Of a stretch of 64,000 nucleotides of DNA, positions 8,271-17,428 are shown piece by piece. The DNA lies in NCBI RefSeq assembly GCF_000948975.2, contig NZ_CP059735.1, forward strand, positions 3,224,001-3,288,000, written 5' to 3'. Under the pieces are notes generated by a model. The model had not been told where the DNA came from. It searched no databases and saw nothing but the letters and a program-made list of their open reading frames with translations. Within the stretch, counting starts at the first letter, position 1. Every line of letters starts with the position of its first letter. The translations under genes were made by a program, and so were the position numbers. The stretch comes from Thalassomonas actiniarum (GTDB lineage Bacteria > Pseudomonadota > Gammaproteobacteria > Enterobacterales > Alteromonadaceae).

Positions 8271-9077
8271 TTATTGTTGCGGACTCAGGTCTTTAGGGGA
8301 ATCTATATGGCTTGCTGCCAGAGGCGGCGGACTGTTGATAAGGGTATCGACAAGTTTTGCTATCGGGCGGGGAGAGCCAAGCCCGGAAAGCCGGGTCCAG
8401 GAGTTTTGGCTGACGCGCCCCACCAGGGTAATAGGGGTATGCTCCTGCAGATCCGGGGTAAAAAGGCCGGTAGCTTTTAATAATTTATCAATATTGGCCC
8501 TGGAGCCGGTTAACAGAGTCCAGCCCGGGCCTCCCTTAAACTTATTTTTAAAGGCGCGCAGCTGATTCGGTTCATCATTGACGGGATCTATGCTGACGGA
8601 TAATAATAAGACATCCCGGAGTACTTTTTCTTTGCCGAAACGGCGCTTTAACATGTGCTGCAGCCGGGTATATTGCACCCCCATCACGGGGCAAACCGTG
8701 GTACAGCGGGTGTAGATGGTGTTAATCACTACGATTTTATCCTTGATGACATCATCCATCAGCGCCACTTCTTGCCCTAATTCATTGGTCAGTGTGATAT
8801 TGGGGATAAAAACAAGCGGTTTGGCGGTGATTTCGGCTTCTTCTTCGGCCCGGTTCATCTGCGCCAAATGCTGACTGTGATCCAGTTGCTGCTGTAATTT
8901 CTTAGTGACCTTACCTTCCTGGGGCGCCAAATGGTTCACTTTGATATTTTCTGGTAGTGTAGCGGCGCTGCTATCAAGAGAGCAGAGTGCAAAGGCCATG
9001 GCCAGCATAAGGCTTAACCACACAGCCTCAGGAGTTGAAGACGATATATAGCTTTGATATTCGGTGTGCTGTTGCAT
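8271..9077 (-). CDS. SCO1/SenC family protein, second paralogue
   Basis: 268 residues, longer than its neighbour because of a polar, partly helical N-terminal region (residues 45-85) between the membrane segment (about 19-39) and the thioredoxin-like domain. CTTVCP at 125-129 is the metal/thiol site, and LQEHTPITLVG has the distal His. It is the first gene of the operon; the ~220 bases before it are shared with the TauD-like gene transcribed the other way and must hold both promoters. The role is inferred as copper insertion or disulfide reduction for a periplasmic cytochrome. Confidence 0.9.
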   Translation of the reverse strand: MQQHTEYQSYISSSTPEAVWLSLMLAMAFALCSLDSSAATLPENIKVNHLAPQEGKVTKKLQQQLDHSQHLAQMNRAEEEAEITAKPLVFIPNITLTNELGQEVALMDDVIKDKIVVINTIYTRCTTVCPVMGVQYTRLQHMLKRRFGKEKVLRDVLLLSVSIDPVNDEPNQLRAFKNKFKGGPGWTLLTGSRANIDKLLKATGLFTPDLQEHTPITLVGRVSQNSWTRLSGLGSPRPIAKLVDTLINSPPPLAASHIDSPKDLSPQQ

Positions 9078-9353
9078 GATGTCGCTTCCTGCGCCTGGCT
9101 GGTTTATTTCAGTTAACTTGCTTAATTGTTTTACGCCAGGTAAAGCTTCGCATTGTATTTATCTGGCTCATGTTAAGACTAGTACATGCACCGGGCGATT
9201 CCAAATTCCCCAAGGTGAATCCACAGCTAGATTAAGAGCTTGTTTCTCTGATATTTTTATCGTTTTTCCTGCAGTAATATTATTGTTATCTGTGCATTTA
9301 TGGTCTGTAATGTAGATATTCATGGATGTTTTTTAATCAAAGTTATCAATATC

Positions 9354-10259
9354 ATGAGATCTTTACCGGAAAGTGCCATTATCCAGGTGGCAGATAACAA
9401 AGCGGCCAGGCTGTTATCGGCCAGCGAACAAATGACCCCCTATAGCAACAGGGATTACTACCAGGCGCAAATTCAACTGGATGCTTATAACTGTTTACGG
9501 GGTAGCTGTCCGGATGAATTTGACACCCTGCAGGAGTTGATCAAAAGCGCCTTGCAACACCCTCCCTATAGCGTGCTGATCAAAGGGTTACAGTTTGATG
9601 ATCATTACCGTTTATTGGTGGCATTAAACCGCAGCTTGGGGAAACTGGTCGCCCGGCCATTTGATGAAAATACTCCCAGGGCACAGCTCATTCACCATGT
9701 ACAACCACAAACAGATATCAACAACCAGAATAAAACAACAGATGCCGTTGCCAAACTCAGTGAAAAATTGCACATCGACGGCGCCGACCGCCTGGTGCCG
9801 GTACGTTATGTGACTATGCAGTGCGTACGGGCAGACAGCCGGGGAGAAGGGCGCTCCCGCTTACTGGATATTACCGGTTTTAGAAGTCTGCTTGAGCACG
9901 GCGACATTAGCTCACAGCAAATCTCCCTGCTGGAACAAGAGCCTGTGCCCTGGCAAATAGCGGATTATCTTGGCGGAGGCGTCAGTTGGCGGACGATATT
10001 GAGTGACAATACCCTGAACTGGCGGCGTTATAGCATAGCTAGTGCTCTGGCAAGTGAGGATATCAGCTTATCCGAAAAGATGATGAGAACCCTGATACAG
10101 GTGGAACAAGTGATCGAACAGAGCAGCCGGCACCATTTTGAATTTTTAATGGTGCCGGGAGATTTTTTAATTGTTGATAATCTCAAGTGTTTACATGCCC
10201 GCTCAGGGATCAGCAACCCGGATACAAACCGGCTGATGTACCGAGCCTGGGTGGAATAA
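9354..10259 (+). CDS. TauD/TfdA-like Fe(II)/2-oxoglutarate oxygenase
   Basis: About 301 residues from the ATG at 9354; an ATG at 9300 would add 18 residues, and neither has a clear ribosome-binding site. The C-terminal GDFLIVDNLKCLHARSG matches the distal HxR region of clavaminate-synthase/TauD-like oxygenases, and LHIDGADRLVPVRYVTMQCV contains the first His-x-Asp pair. The protein resembles amino-acid hydroxylases of natural-product pathways more than taurine dioxygenases, but this is only by eye. It is followed after 73 bases by a methyltransferase in the same direction. Confidence 0.75.
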   Translation: MRSLPESAIIQVADNKAARLLSASEQMTPYSNRDYYQAQIQLDAYNCLRGSCPDEFDTLQELIKSALQHPPYSVLIKGLQFDDHYRLLVALNRSLGKLVARPFDENTPRAQLIHHVQPQTDINNQNKTTDAVAKLSEKLHIDGADRLVPVRYVTMQCVRADSRGEGRSRLLDITGFRSLLEHGDISSQQISLLEQEPVPWQIADYLGGGVSWRTILSDNTLNWRRYSIASALASEDISLSEKMMRTLIQVEQVIEQSSRHHFEFLMVPGDFLIVDNLKCLHARSGISNPDTNRLMYRAWVE

Positions 10260-10332
10260 ATGAAATATGCCAGCCGTTTGAGAAATTACAGGCGCAGCAA
10301 TATACAATTAACCTGGTTAACCGGAGCATACC

Positions 10333-11058
10333 ATGTCAGATCATAACTTTAGCAACTGCCCGTCCTTTTGCGGCGCCTTACAGCACCCCGGGCTTGCCGT
10401 TAACTTTGACCTTTATGTGGATTATTCCTGCCGGGAAACCACGGAAGATCAGCAGCGAATTGAAGCGGTACTTGAGACCATGATTGCCGAAAAGCAAATT
10501 GTCAAAGGCAGCCGGATATTACATGTAGGTGTCGGTAATTCCCAGCTTGCCGCCAAGTTTATCCCTCGGGGTCTGGTGGTTGACGGTGTCACGGTTTCCG
10601 GGTCCGAAAAGCATTTTGCCGAGTCTTTAAAGCTTAAAGGCTACCAGGTATATGTGACCAACAAATATCACCGGGACTTTGCCGGTTGTTTTGAACAAAA
10701 CCAGTTTGACTATATCGTCGATAACAATCTCGCCTCTTTTAGCTGTTGCCAATACCACTTTTACCAGATGCTGGAAAATTATCTTGGCTGCTTGAAAACC
10801 GGTGGGAAAATTCTCACCGACCAAAGAGGTATGGATTGGGCATTGGCGGGACCTGGTTTTATTCTTGGTTTTGATGAGCTGCGCCAGGCGGTGGCTCCTT
10901 TGCCGCTAAAAGTTAGCCGGTTAACCGATATGGTCTATGTCCTTGAATTGTTGCCGGCAAATAATAACAAGCGGCAGGAGTTGTCTGTTTATGCCAGGCG
11001 TTGTGATGACGGCGGCCAAGCCTATATTGAAACATTTATTCCTCAACAAGGCGAATAA
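10333..11058 (+). CDS. SAM-dependent methyltransferase-like protein
   Basis: 241 residues. RILHVGVGNSQLAAKFI is motif I of class I methyltransferases, VDGVTVSGSEKHF the following acidic strand, and FDYIVDNNLASF with CLKTGGKILTD the later motifs. The start follows CGGAGC at proper spacing. It probably forms a pair with the upstream oxygenase. The methyl acceptor is unknown. A short AATAAAG/CTTTATT inverted repeat lies 28 bases after the stop, between this gene and the convergent membrane protein. Confidence 0.82.
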   Translation: MSDHNFSNCPSFCGALQHPGLAVNFDLYVDYSCRETTEDQQRIEAVLETMIAEKQIVKGSRILHVGVGNSQLAAKFIPRGLVVDGVTVSGSEKHFAESLKLKGYQVYVTNKYHRDFAGCFEQNQFDYIVDNNLASFSCCQYHFYQMLENYLGCLKTGGKILTDQRGMDWALAGPGFILGFDELRQAVAPLPLKVSRLTDMVYVLELLPANNNKRQELSVYARRCDDGGQAYIETFIPQQGE

Positions 11059-11132
11059 AGGGCCTGCTCCCAATGCAGTTGCAACAATAAAGGCGCTTTA
11101 TTTATCATATAGCCGCAGCAATACCGGGGAGC

Positions 11133-12017
11133 TTAAGCACTGGTATCTGTTTGCGCAGGCTCTTGCACTTGCCTGGGGCCGTTAAGCCTTTGGCTGATAT
11201 TTTTTAACCTCGACCAGGTTTGCAGGGATACGGGCAATAAAATTGCCGCTTCAACATATTCCCAGGAATAACTGACAATGGAGAAGATTTTACCGCTGCT
11301 CAGCTCTAATAATCCTGCTGCCAGCCATAAGTTGGTCACCACAAAACCGCATGCCAGCAAAAAAATAAGCCCGTACACCAGGGCTTCGGTGTCGGAAAGC
11401 TTGACTTGATACTTTTTCAACCGCAGAAGGTGAGCCAGCAAGGGCCTTGAACCTGCTTTAATATTTGCCACCTGTTTTTCCATTTGCCCGTTAAGCTTGC
11501 CGTTTAGTAGGTAAAACCGCCTATCAAACAAGCCATAAATAAACAACATTGCCAAGGTCAGTGCCAGGGCGGCAGTGGCCAGCTGCCAGTGAAAGCTGCC
11601 AAGTACGACCAGGGTGACAGTGATCTGGATCACCGCCGTCATCAGTTGCGGCAGTTCATGCTCTAAAAAGTCCACTAATTCTCCCCCCATATCCAGCCGG
11701 GCGTTTCTTACCGAAACCGGCTGCAGATCATGCCGGTTATCGACGGCCATGCCTAAAGATACCCTGATATCGCCATAAACCCGGGTATCGTAAATACGCC
11801 TGAGCACAGAGATCAGGGTAAGCAATACCAGCAATGCCCCGACAAACAATAGTGCTTTTGTGCCGCCGGTAAGTAAATCGTCGATGGCAAAGCCTATATA
11901 CAGAGGCACCAGGGCCAAGAGGACATTTTCCAGTGCGACCAGCAGCCAGGTGCAGATTAATTTCACCGGGAAACGTTGAATAATAGCCAGGATACCTAGC
12001 TGCGTAGCTGACATCAT
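11133..12017 (-). CDS. ABC transporter six-transmembrane domain protein without ATPase
   Basis: 294 residues from the ATG at 12017, which has GGGAGC seven bases before it; an ATG at 12080 adds 21 residues but lacks a ribosome-binding site. Hydrophobic stretches (for example WLLVALENVLLALVPLYIGF, ALLFVGALLVLLTLI, IQITVTLVVLG, LATAALALTLAMLFIYGLF, LVYGLIFLLACGFVVTNLWL) form the six helices of an exporter half, yet no Walker A, signature or Walker B motif follows. This matches the stand-alone ABC_membrane_3-like family. Transport function without a nucleotide-binding partner is unclear. Directly upstream are GTGAGACA-type sites that may control it. Confidence 0.8.
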   Translation of the reverse strand: MMSATQLGILAIIQRFPVKLICTWLLVALENVLLALVPLYIGFAIDDLLTGGTKALLFVGALLVLLTLISVLRRIYDTRVYGDIRVSLGMAVDNRHDLQPVSVRNARLDMGGELVDFLEHELPQLMTAVIQITVTLVVLGSFHWQLATAALALTLAMLFIYGLFDRRFYLLNGKLNGQMEKQVANIKAGSRPLLAHLLRLKKYQVKLSDTEALVYGLIFLLACGFVVTNLWLAAGLLELSSGKIFSIVSYSWEYVEAAILLPVSLQTWSRLKNISQRLNGPRQVQEPAQTDTSA

Positions 12018-12119
12018 AAAGCAGCTCCCGGGAATTGTTGATAGCAGATGAGTACGGCTTTCATTGGTTTTCCTTTGCATAAATAGTGAGACACATGCGT
12101 ATCATACAGGTAAAATAAC

Positions 12120-12139
12120 AGTGAGACAATAATGTCTCA
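12120..12139. promoter_or_regulatory. 20-bp palindrome, likely repressor operator
   Basis: The sequence is two perfect 8-base arms, GTGAGACA and TGTCTCAC, around ATAA. Half-sites recur close by: AGTGAGACAC about 35 bases to the left and ATGAGACA near 12274. The site sits between the divergent membrane-protein and protease genes. Length and symmetry are typical of TetR-family operators, but no such regulator gene is adjacent. The call is based on symmetry only. Confidence 0.5.
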
Positions 12140-12353
12140 CTGGTGGTGTTTAAAATTGCCGTTCAGAAAAGACATGAACAAGGGAAAAGTTTATTAATCA
12201 TGATTAGCAATCAGATATTTACCAAGGAAGTGTCTGAAACTCTCCATTAACTCCTAAGAGACACTATACTCAATGAGACAGCTTGCCCGGCTGCTCACTG
12301 TGCCAGGCAAACAGATGTCACTGCCTTCATCCTTTGATCAATACGGAGCAGGT

Positions 12354-13829
12354 ATGAAAAGAGTCAGCGTCAGCATTCCCGCCACTTCCTTATTATTTCT
12401 ATTACTGTTTTTTATGACCCCGGTGCAAACAAGTAACAATGAAATCAAGTCATTGCAACAAACCGGTAAAGCCTTTGCGTCAATAGCGCGTGCGGTATCA
12501 CCCTCTGTGGTCTTTATTCAGGTGGAGGGCAAGGCGATATCACGCTCAGACCCCAGGTACTATTCTCCTTTTGGTGATGGTTGGCCTTTTGGCGAGGACT
12601 TTTTAAACGAATTTTTTGGCGATCGCTTTCGCGGCTTTCAACACCCCAAGCTACCTAAAGATCATCCAAAAATTATGGGGCAGGGGTCCGGCTTTATTTT
12701 TACCAACAAGCAAGACTCATCCGGCGATAAGAGTTATATTCTGACCAATTACCATGTGGTGAAAAATGCCGACAATATTCAAGTGACGCTCAAAGACGGG
12801 CGTAAGTTTTACGCTGAAATTACCGGCAGTGATCCGCAATCAGATCTTGCCGTGTTGGCAATCAAGGCTACTGATATACCGCCCCTGGTATTGGGGAACT
12901 CATCAAGTTTAGAAGTCGGTGAGTGGGTGGTGGCCATAGGCAACCCTTTTGGCTTAAGTCACAGCCTGACGGTCGGTGTGGTGAGCGCCATAGGACGCAA
13001 TAGCCTGGGGCTTAACGATTACGAGGACTTTATTCAAACCGATGCTGCTATTAATCCCGGCAATTCCGGCGGTCCCCTGGTGAATCTTAACAGCGAAGTG
13101 GTGGGGATAAATACCGCGATATTTTCAAGAAGCGGTGGTTATATGGGCATAGGTTTTGCCGTGCCAATCGATCTGGCAAAAAGTATCGCCCAACAACTGA
13201 CTGCTTCGGGTAAGGTTACCCGGGGTTATCTGGGGTTAGTGATCCAGGACTTATCTTTAGCCCTGGCAGAATCATTTGGGCTTGACGGTCAGGACGGCAT
13301 ATTGATCTCCCAGGTGATTCCTGATTCGCCGGCAGATGAAGCCGGGTTAAAGCAAGGTGATATCATCACCGCTTATCAGGATAAAGCGATCTCCGATGTC
13401 GGCACCTTCCGTAACCTGGTGGCGATGACAGCTCCCGGCAGTAAAGAAGCAATAACCATTATTCGAAATAGTAAAACACAAGCAATCCAGGTAAAAATAG
13501 GCAAGCAAAGTAAAACACAAAAAACGGCAGCCGAAATTCAAAGCAGTGAAGAGCTGGGATTACATGTTGAATCCATTACCCCCTATCTTGCCAGGAAATA
13601 TGATGTCACCCCGGGCAGAGGTGTGGTGGTCACCCGGATCATTCCCGGCTCTGTGGCGGCCATGGCAGGCATAGAGTCCGGCTCGGTTATTTTACAGGTA
13701 AACCGTAAAGATGTTGATACCGCTGGTGAATTTAAACGGGCAATAGATAAGAGCCGCAGCAATAAGTCGGTATTGCTGCTGGTAGAAAAAGATCATCAGC
13801 AGCGCTACCTGGTATTAAGCTGGCGATAA
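12354..13829 (+). CDS. Do/DegP-family periplasmic serine protease
   Basis: 491 residues from the ATG at 12354, chosen because GGAGCAGGT precedes it and a signal peptide (LLFLLLFFMTPVQT) follows; an ATG at 12273 would hide that signal. The trypsin-like domain has the catalytic His in TNYHVV, Asp in SDLAVL and Ser in GNSGGP. Two PDZ domains follow: GYLGLVIQDL to about KQSKTQK, and LGLHVESITPYLARKYDVTPG to the end. These proteases and chaperones clear misfolded envelope proteins. The gene is single and divergent from the ABC-like protein, sharing the palindromic region. Confidence 0.93.
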   Translation: MKRVSVSIPATSLLFLLLFFMTPVQTSNNEIKSLQQTGKAFASIARAVSPSVVFIQVEGKAISRSDPRYYSPFGDGWPFGEDFLNEFFGDRFRGFQHPKLPKDHPKIMGQGSGFIFTNKQDSSGDKSYILTNYHVVKNADNIQVTLKDGRKFYAEITGSDPQSDLAVLAIKATDIPPLVLGNSSSLEVGEWVVAIGNPFGLSHSLTVGVVSAIGRNSLGLNDYEDFIQTDAAINPGNSGGPLVNLNSEVVGINTAIFSRSGGYMGIGFAVPIDLAKSIAQQLTASGKVTRGYLGLVIQDLSLALAESFGLDGQDGILISQVIPDSPADEAGLKQGDIITAYQDKAISDVGTFRNLVAMTAPGSKEAITIIRNSKTQAIQVKIGKQSKTQKTAAEIQSSEELGLHVESITPYLARKYDVTPGRGVVVTRIIPGSVAAMAGIESGSVILQVNRKDVDTAGEFKRAIDKSRSNKSVLLLVEKDHQQRYLVLSWR

Positions 13830-13881
13830 TGCTTGCTGTTTAAACCGTTAATAAAAGATCGGCCGCAGGATGAGCCATGTT

Positions 13882-14817
13882 TTAATGCTCAATGGCCTGG
13901 TTTTTCGCCTTCAGGGCTAGAATATCGCAATTGACATGATCCACGATTTTCTCTGTAGTATTGCCGATAAAACCGAAATGATTGCGTACCCCCATGATTA
14001 ACAGATCTATTTTGTGTTTAATAATGCTTCGGGTTAAACGGTTGCCGGCAATGCCGGTATCAAGATGAATGTGCTTATCTTCAAAGGCATAATGATCGAT
14101 TAAACGGAAAAACTCGGTTCTGTGATAGGCCTCCAGTTGTTGTGGCGGCACCGGGCTGACATAAGAAGGAATGTTAAGCCCTGAGGTGGAAAGATTATTG
14201 CCTTGCCATAATTCATGCCCCTTAGGATCATAAATATGGCTGACATGTGCTTTGGCATCGAGCATGTCACCTAACATCACGCAACTATCAAGAACTTCTC
14301 TGTCCAAGATGGGCTCATCCCTGGTGCTTTTTTTCAGATCAACCGCCGCCATGATGCTTTGGTATTTTTCCCGGCCATTGGCCTTGGCCAGTAATAAAGG
14401 CACAGGGCAGGTGTTAAGAAAATGCCAGTCATTGGCGCTAAAGTTTAATTGTTCAATTGCACTATGCTGGTGGGTTGAAATAACCACCAGGTCGGTGCCC
14501 GACTCGGATATCTTCTTCAAAATTTCCCGGTGAAGGGGTTTATGCCAGCGCACTTCAGAGCTGATCGCGATATTTTCCTTGAGCCCTAAAGTTAAATAGC
14601 TGTCGAGCCAACGCTGCTTGGTTTTCAGGTATTCGGCAATCACATGTTCCTGGGGGTGCTCCCGGTTGAGCCAACTCGGGGTCAGGGCACTGTGGTGCAC
14701 CACCAAAAATAACTCTACGGCGGCATGACATCTTTTTGCCAGGGGAATGGCCTTTAATAAAGCCGGTTGCTCTTCTGTGGTGGGATCCATAATCACCAGA
14801 ATATGATTAATTTTCAT
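13882..14817 (-). CDS. Tandem universal stress protein (UspE-like)
   Basis: About 311 residues holding two Usp domains: NHILVIMDPTTEEQPAL opens the first, and KYQSIMAAVDLKKSTRDEP opens the second, which ends with LLIMGVRNHFGFIGNTTEKIVDHVNCDILALK. The G-x-x-G...S/T pattern there (GVRNHFGFIGNTTE) resembles the nucleotide-binding loop. The ATG at 14817 is preferred over a GTG two codons upstream because GAGGG is eight bases from it. Such proteins are cytosolic stress factors. It is convergent with the protease gene. Confidence 0.9.
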   Translation of the reverse strand: MKINHILVIMDPTTEEQPALLKAIPLAKRCHAAVELFLVVHHSALTPSWLNREHPQEHVIAEYLKTKQRWLDSYLTLGLKENIAISSEVRWHKPLHREILKKISESGTDLVVISTHQHSAIEQLNFSANDWHFLNTCPVPLLLAKANGREKYQSIMAAVDLKKSTRDEPILDREVLDSCVMLGDMLDAKAHVSHIYDPKGHELWQGNNLSTSGLNIPSYVSPVPPQQLEAYHRTEFFRLIDHYAFEDKHIHLDTGIAGNRLTRSIIKHKIDLLIMGVRNHFGFIGNTTEKIVDHVNCDILALKAKNQAIEH

Positions 14818-15095
14818 CGTCACAGCCCTCAGTCAGCTACGCGAATATCGTTTCCCTGTGCCTGCGTTTTGTTGCCGGCACATGTTAATTTTAGCAGCAT
14901 AAAATCACGGCGCAGCGCTATTTTCACGGATAGCAGGCGATAGTGAGCGCAGGAAAAAAAATGGTTATTAGCGCGAATAACGAATACACTATTAAACAAA
15001 TCTAAGTTGTTCTTAACTTTAAAAAATAAATTTCATTTGATAATCATTTTGCTGCTGGTGAAAGCTGCAGCAACCGCTATGGGGAAAGGCTTATT

Positions 15096-16808
15096 ATGGT
15101 GCAAAAAACATGGCTGAAATTGACACTGTTGGCATCTGTACTGACATTAGGTGCTTGCAGTACTTTAACTGGGGAAAATACCGGCAGCCAAAACCGGGCA
15201 GAACAACAAAAACGCCAGTTTACCATTCTGGCGGTGAACGATATTTATAATATTGAAGGCACAGATGCCGGAAAATCCGGCGGTATGGCGCGCCTGCGTA
15301 CCTTGCGGGAGCAATTAAGCACAGATAATGAAAATGTACTCTTGCTGCATGCCGGAGACTTTTTGTTTCCCTCGTCTATGAGCACGCAATATAAAGGCGA
15401 GCAAATGATAGATTTGATGAACCAGCTCGATGGCGAGGCTTCCGGTTTTGATGATCGCCTTTATGTGACCTTTGGCAACCATGAATTTGATAAGTCGGCA
15501 AAAAAATACGGCCCTATGCTGGCTAAACGCATTGAAGAATCTGACTTTTACTGGCTCGGCTCCAATGTTACCCTGGATAAAAACGCCAGCAACAGCAGCG
15601 CCGGGTTCAATAAATCGTTGCTCAGCAATGCGGTAACAACGATTAACGGCGTTAAGGTCGGCCTGTTCAGCATCACCACGGATATGGCGATCCCTGAGTA
15701 TGCCGCCATTGACAATAATTATCTGGCGGTAGCGAGAAAAAATATCAGCGCCTTAAAAGAGCAGGGGGCCGAGGTGATCATCGCCCTGACCCATTTACGG
15801 ATTTCAGAAGATGCCGAGCTGCTCAGGCAGCTGGGTGAAAACGGCCCTGATGTTATTTTCGGCGGTCATGAGCATAACCGCCAACATATATGTGTTGATG
15901 TCGGCAATGCAAAATCTTGTGTGATCAAAGCCGATGCCGATATTCGCAGCGCGGCCGTGGCTAAAGTGACAGTCTCGGCTTCGGGAGAGGTAGATATCAG
16001 CCACAGATACAGTATTGTTGAAGACTCTACCATAGCCTCGGATGATGCGGTTGCCAAACGCACACAGCACTGGATTAAACGTTATGAGAAAGAGTATTGC
16101 GACAAGCATCAGCAAGAACCAAGCTGTTTGCTGAAGGTGATAGGTAAAACCGATGTTGACCTTATTGCCGAAGAGCTGGAGATCCGCCGCTATGAAACCA
16201 ACCTGGGAGCCGGTATTGCCGATATCATGGTCAGTGCTTTTGATGATATCAAGCTCGAGCGTAAGGTGCAGATAGCCCTGATCAATTCCGGCAGCCTGAG
16301 GCTGAACCAGAATATTCCGGCAGGCAGTGAGCTTAATAACTGGTACATCAATGGTATTTTTCAGTACCCGGTGAGTATCCGTTTAATAGAAATGAGCGGT
16401 ATACAGCTTAAGCAAACCATAGCCCACAGCATAGAAGACTGGACCGGCAACGGCTGGTGGTTGCAAAGCTCGGGATTAGCCTTTCGCCATGACGTAAAAA
16501 ATAATAGTTTCAGTGAATTAAGCCTGATTGATAAATCAGGTAATATCACGCCGGTAAAAGATGAAGACGTGATAGTGGCAGCGGTGAGTGATTATATCGC
16601 CGATCCAAGCAATGGCGATCAGGACGGTTATACCATGCTCAACCTGGACAAGGAAATCGTTTACGGTGAAGCGCTGATCGATCTAAAAACCACGGTCACC
16701 AATGTTATCAAAGCACAATGGGCCAAGGGTGAAGCGATCAGTCCGGGTTTACCGGGCCGGGTTTGCAGCAGTGACCGGGCAAGTTTACCTTGTGTACTGA
16801 ATAAATAA
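15096..16808 (+). CDS. Lipoprotein 5'-nucleotidase/metallophosphatase (UshA-like)
   Basis: 570 residues. The signal peptide ends in the lipobox LGAC at about 18-21, so the protein is lipid-anchored. The metallophosphatase domain shows ILAVNDIYNIEG (variant of the DxH motif with Asn-Asp-Ile-Tyr, so the usual His is replaced), LLHAGDFLFPS, TFGNHEFD and GGHEHNR. The C-terminal 5'-nucleotidase domain includes ALINSGSLRLNQNIPAGS and ends in a possible disulfide. Family enzymes hydrolyse extracellular nucleotides. The Tyr in place of His at the first metal motif is worth noting. Gene is monocistronic, followed by a hairpin shared with the toxin gene. Confidence 0.88.
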   Translation: MVQKTWLKLTLLASVLTLGACSTLTGENTGSQNRAEQQKRQFTILAVNDIYNIEGTDAGKSGGMARLRTLREQLSTDNENVLLLHAGDFLFPSSMSTQYKGEQMIDLMNQLDGEASGFDDRLYVTFGNHEFDKSAKKYGPMLAKRIEESDFYWLGSNVTLDKNASNSSAGFNKSLLSNAVTTINGVKVGLFSITTDMAIPEYAAIDNNYLAVARKNISALKEQGAEVIIALTHLRISEDAELLRQLGENGPDVIFGGHEHNRQHICVDVGNAKSCVIKADADIRSAAVAKVTVSASGEVDISHRYSIVEDSTIASDDAVAKRTQHWIKRYEKEYCDKHQQEPSCLLKVIGKTDVDLIAEELEIRRYETNLGAGIADIMVSAFDDIKLERKVQIALINSGSLRLNQNIPAGSELNNWYINGIFQYPVSIRLIEMSGIQLKQTIAHSIEDWTGNGWWLQSSGLAFRHDVKNNSFSELSLIDKSGNITPVKDEDVIVAAVSDYIADPSNGDQDGYTMLNLDKEIVYGEALIDLKTTVTNVIKAQWAKGEAISPGLPGRVCSSDRASLPCVLNK

Positions 16809-16822
16809 AGTGTGCAGTATTG

Positions 16823-16863
16823 GCGGGAATCTTCTGTTTCACCTGAAAGCTGGAGATTCCCGC
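16823..16863. terminator. Hairpin between convergent genes
   Basis: Perfect 10-base arms GCGGGAATCT and AGATTCCCGC, with an inner TTTCA/TGAAA stem, lie directly between the nucleotidase stop and the ParE stop. There is no T-run on either side, so it may end transcription in both directions with help or stabilise the two 3' ends. Confidence 0.55.
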
Positions 16864-17160
16864 TTATGTTCTTTGCGGATCTAATCTGGCGTGAAGAATG
16901 CGAATGATCTCTATTTTATTTTCTAAGATCTGATAGAAGATATAGTGTTTTTCCACCGGAAAGACATATAAATTATTCATAATATCATCACGTTTGATGC
17001 CATTTTCCGGTGATAGGTTTAACCGCAGAAAAGCGGATTTAAAGCGGCTAAGGTATTGTGAAGCATGGGCTTGCCCCCAGTTAAGGGAGCCATATTGAAC
17101 TATTTTTTGCAGATCCTGGTGGGCGATTGGTGACATGAGCAAGGTATAGCTAGCCATCAT
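16864..17160 (-). CDS. parE: ParE/RelE-superfamily toxin
   Basis: 98 residues. The small basic protein has the ParE pattern: MSPIAHQDLQKIVQYGSLNWG at the N-terminus, and HYIFYQILENKIEIIRILHARLD at the C-terminus, the usual RILHxRxD ending. ParE proteins poison DNA gyrase, others cleave mRNA. The start codon lies inside the end of the antitoxin gene; two adjacent ATG codons (17160 and 17157) overlap its last codons, which indicates translational coupling. Confidence 0.9.
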   Translation of the reverse strand: MMASYTLLMSPIAHQDLQKIVQYGSLNWGQAHASQYLSRFKSAFLRLNLSPENGIKRDDIMNNLYVFPVEKHYIFYQILENKIEIIRILHARLDPQRT

Positions 17161-17428
17161 TTATCGAAGCCGAGTCTTGAAGCTCTTGAAAAAATGCAGT
17201 CAGGGCTTGTTCTGTAGAGAGCTCAAGTCCTTTGCCGCTATTAAGCTGGTTGAGTGCCGGCAACATCTGCTCCCTTAACCGGGAAAGTTTGACCTCACTG
17301 AGCCACTTTTCATGGCTGTCCATAAAACGCAGCGCTTCACGGATCACTTCACCGGCATCATCATATAGACCACTTTCAACCTTGGCTTTGATTTTGGCTT
17401 CAAGTTCAAGGGGGAGTGAGATCTGCAT
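17150..17428 (-). CDS. parD: ParD-family antitoxin
   Basis: 92 residues. The N-terminal MQISLPLELEAKIKAKVESG is a ribbon-helix-helix DNA-binding segment and DDAGEVIREALRFMD is the second helix region, as in ParD. The C-terminal part should wrap the toxin. CAGGAT precedes the ATG. The protein likely represses its own promoter in the 458-base region upstream. The pair stands next to a tyrosine recombinase transcribed the other way. Confidence 0.9.
   Translation of the reverse strand: MQISLPLELEAKIKAKVESGLYDDAGEVIREALRFMDSHEKWLSEVKLSRLREQMLPALNQLNSGKGLELSTEQALTAFFQELQDSASINDG

Noticed and set aside
15030-15060. GATAATCATT before the 5'-nucleotidase gene as a Fur box
   Set aside because: Only the central ten bases match; the flanking hexamers do not, so it falls short of a Fur site.
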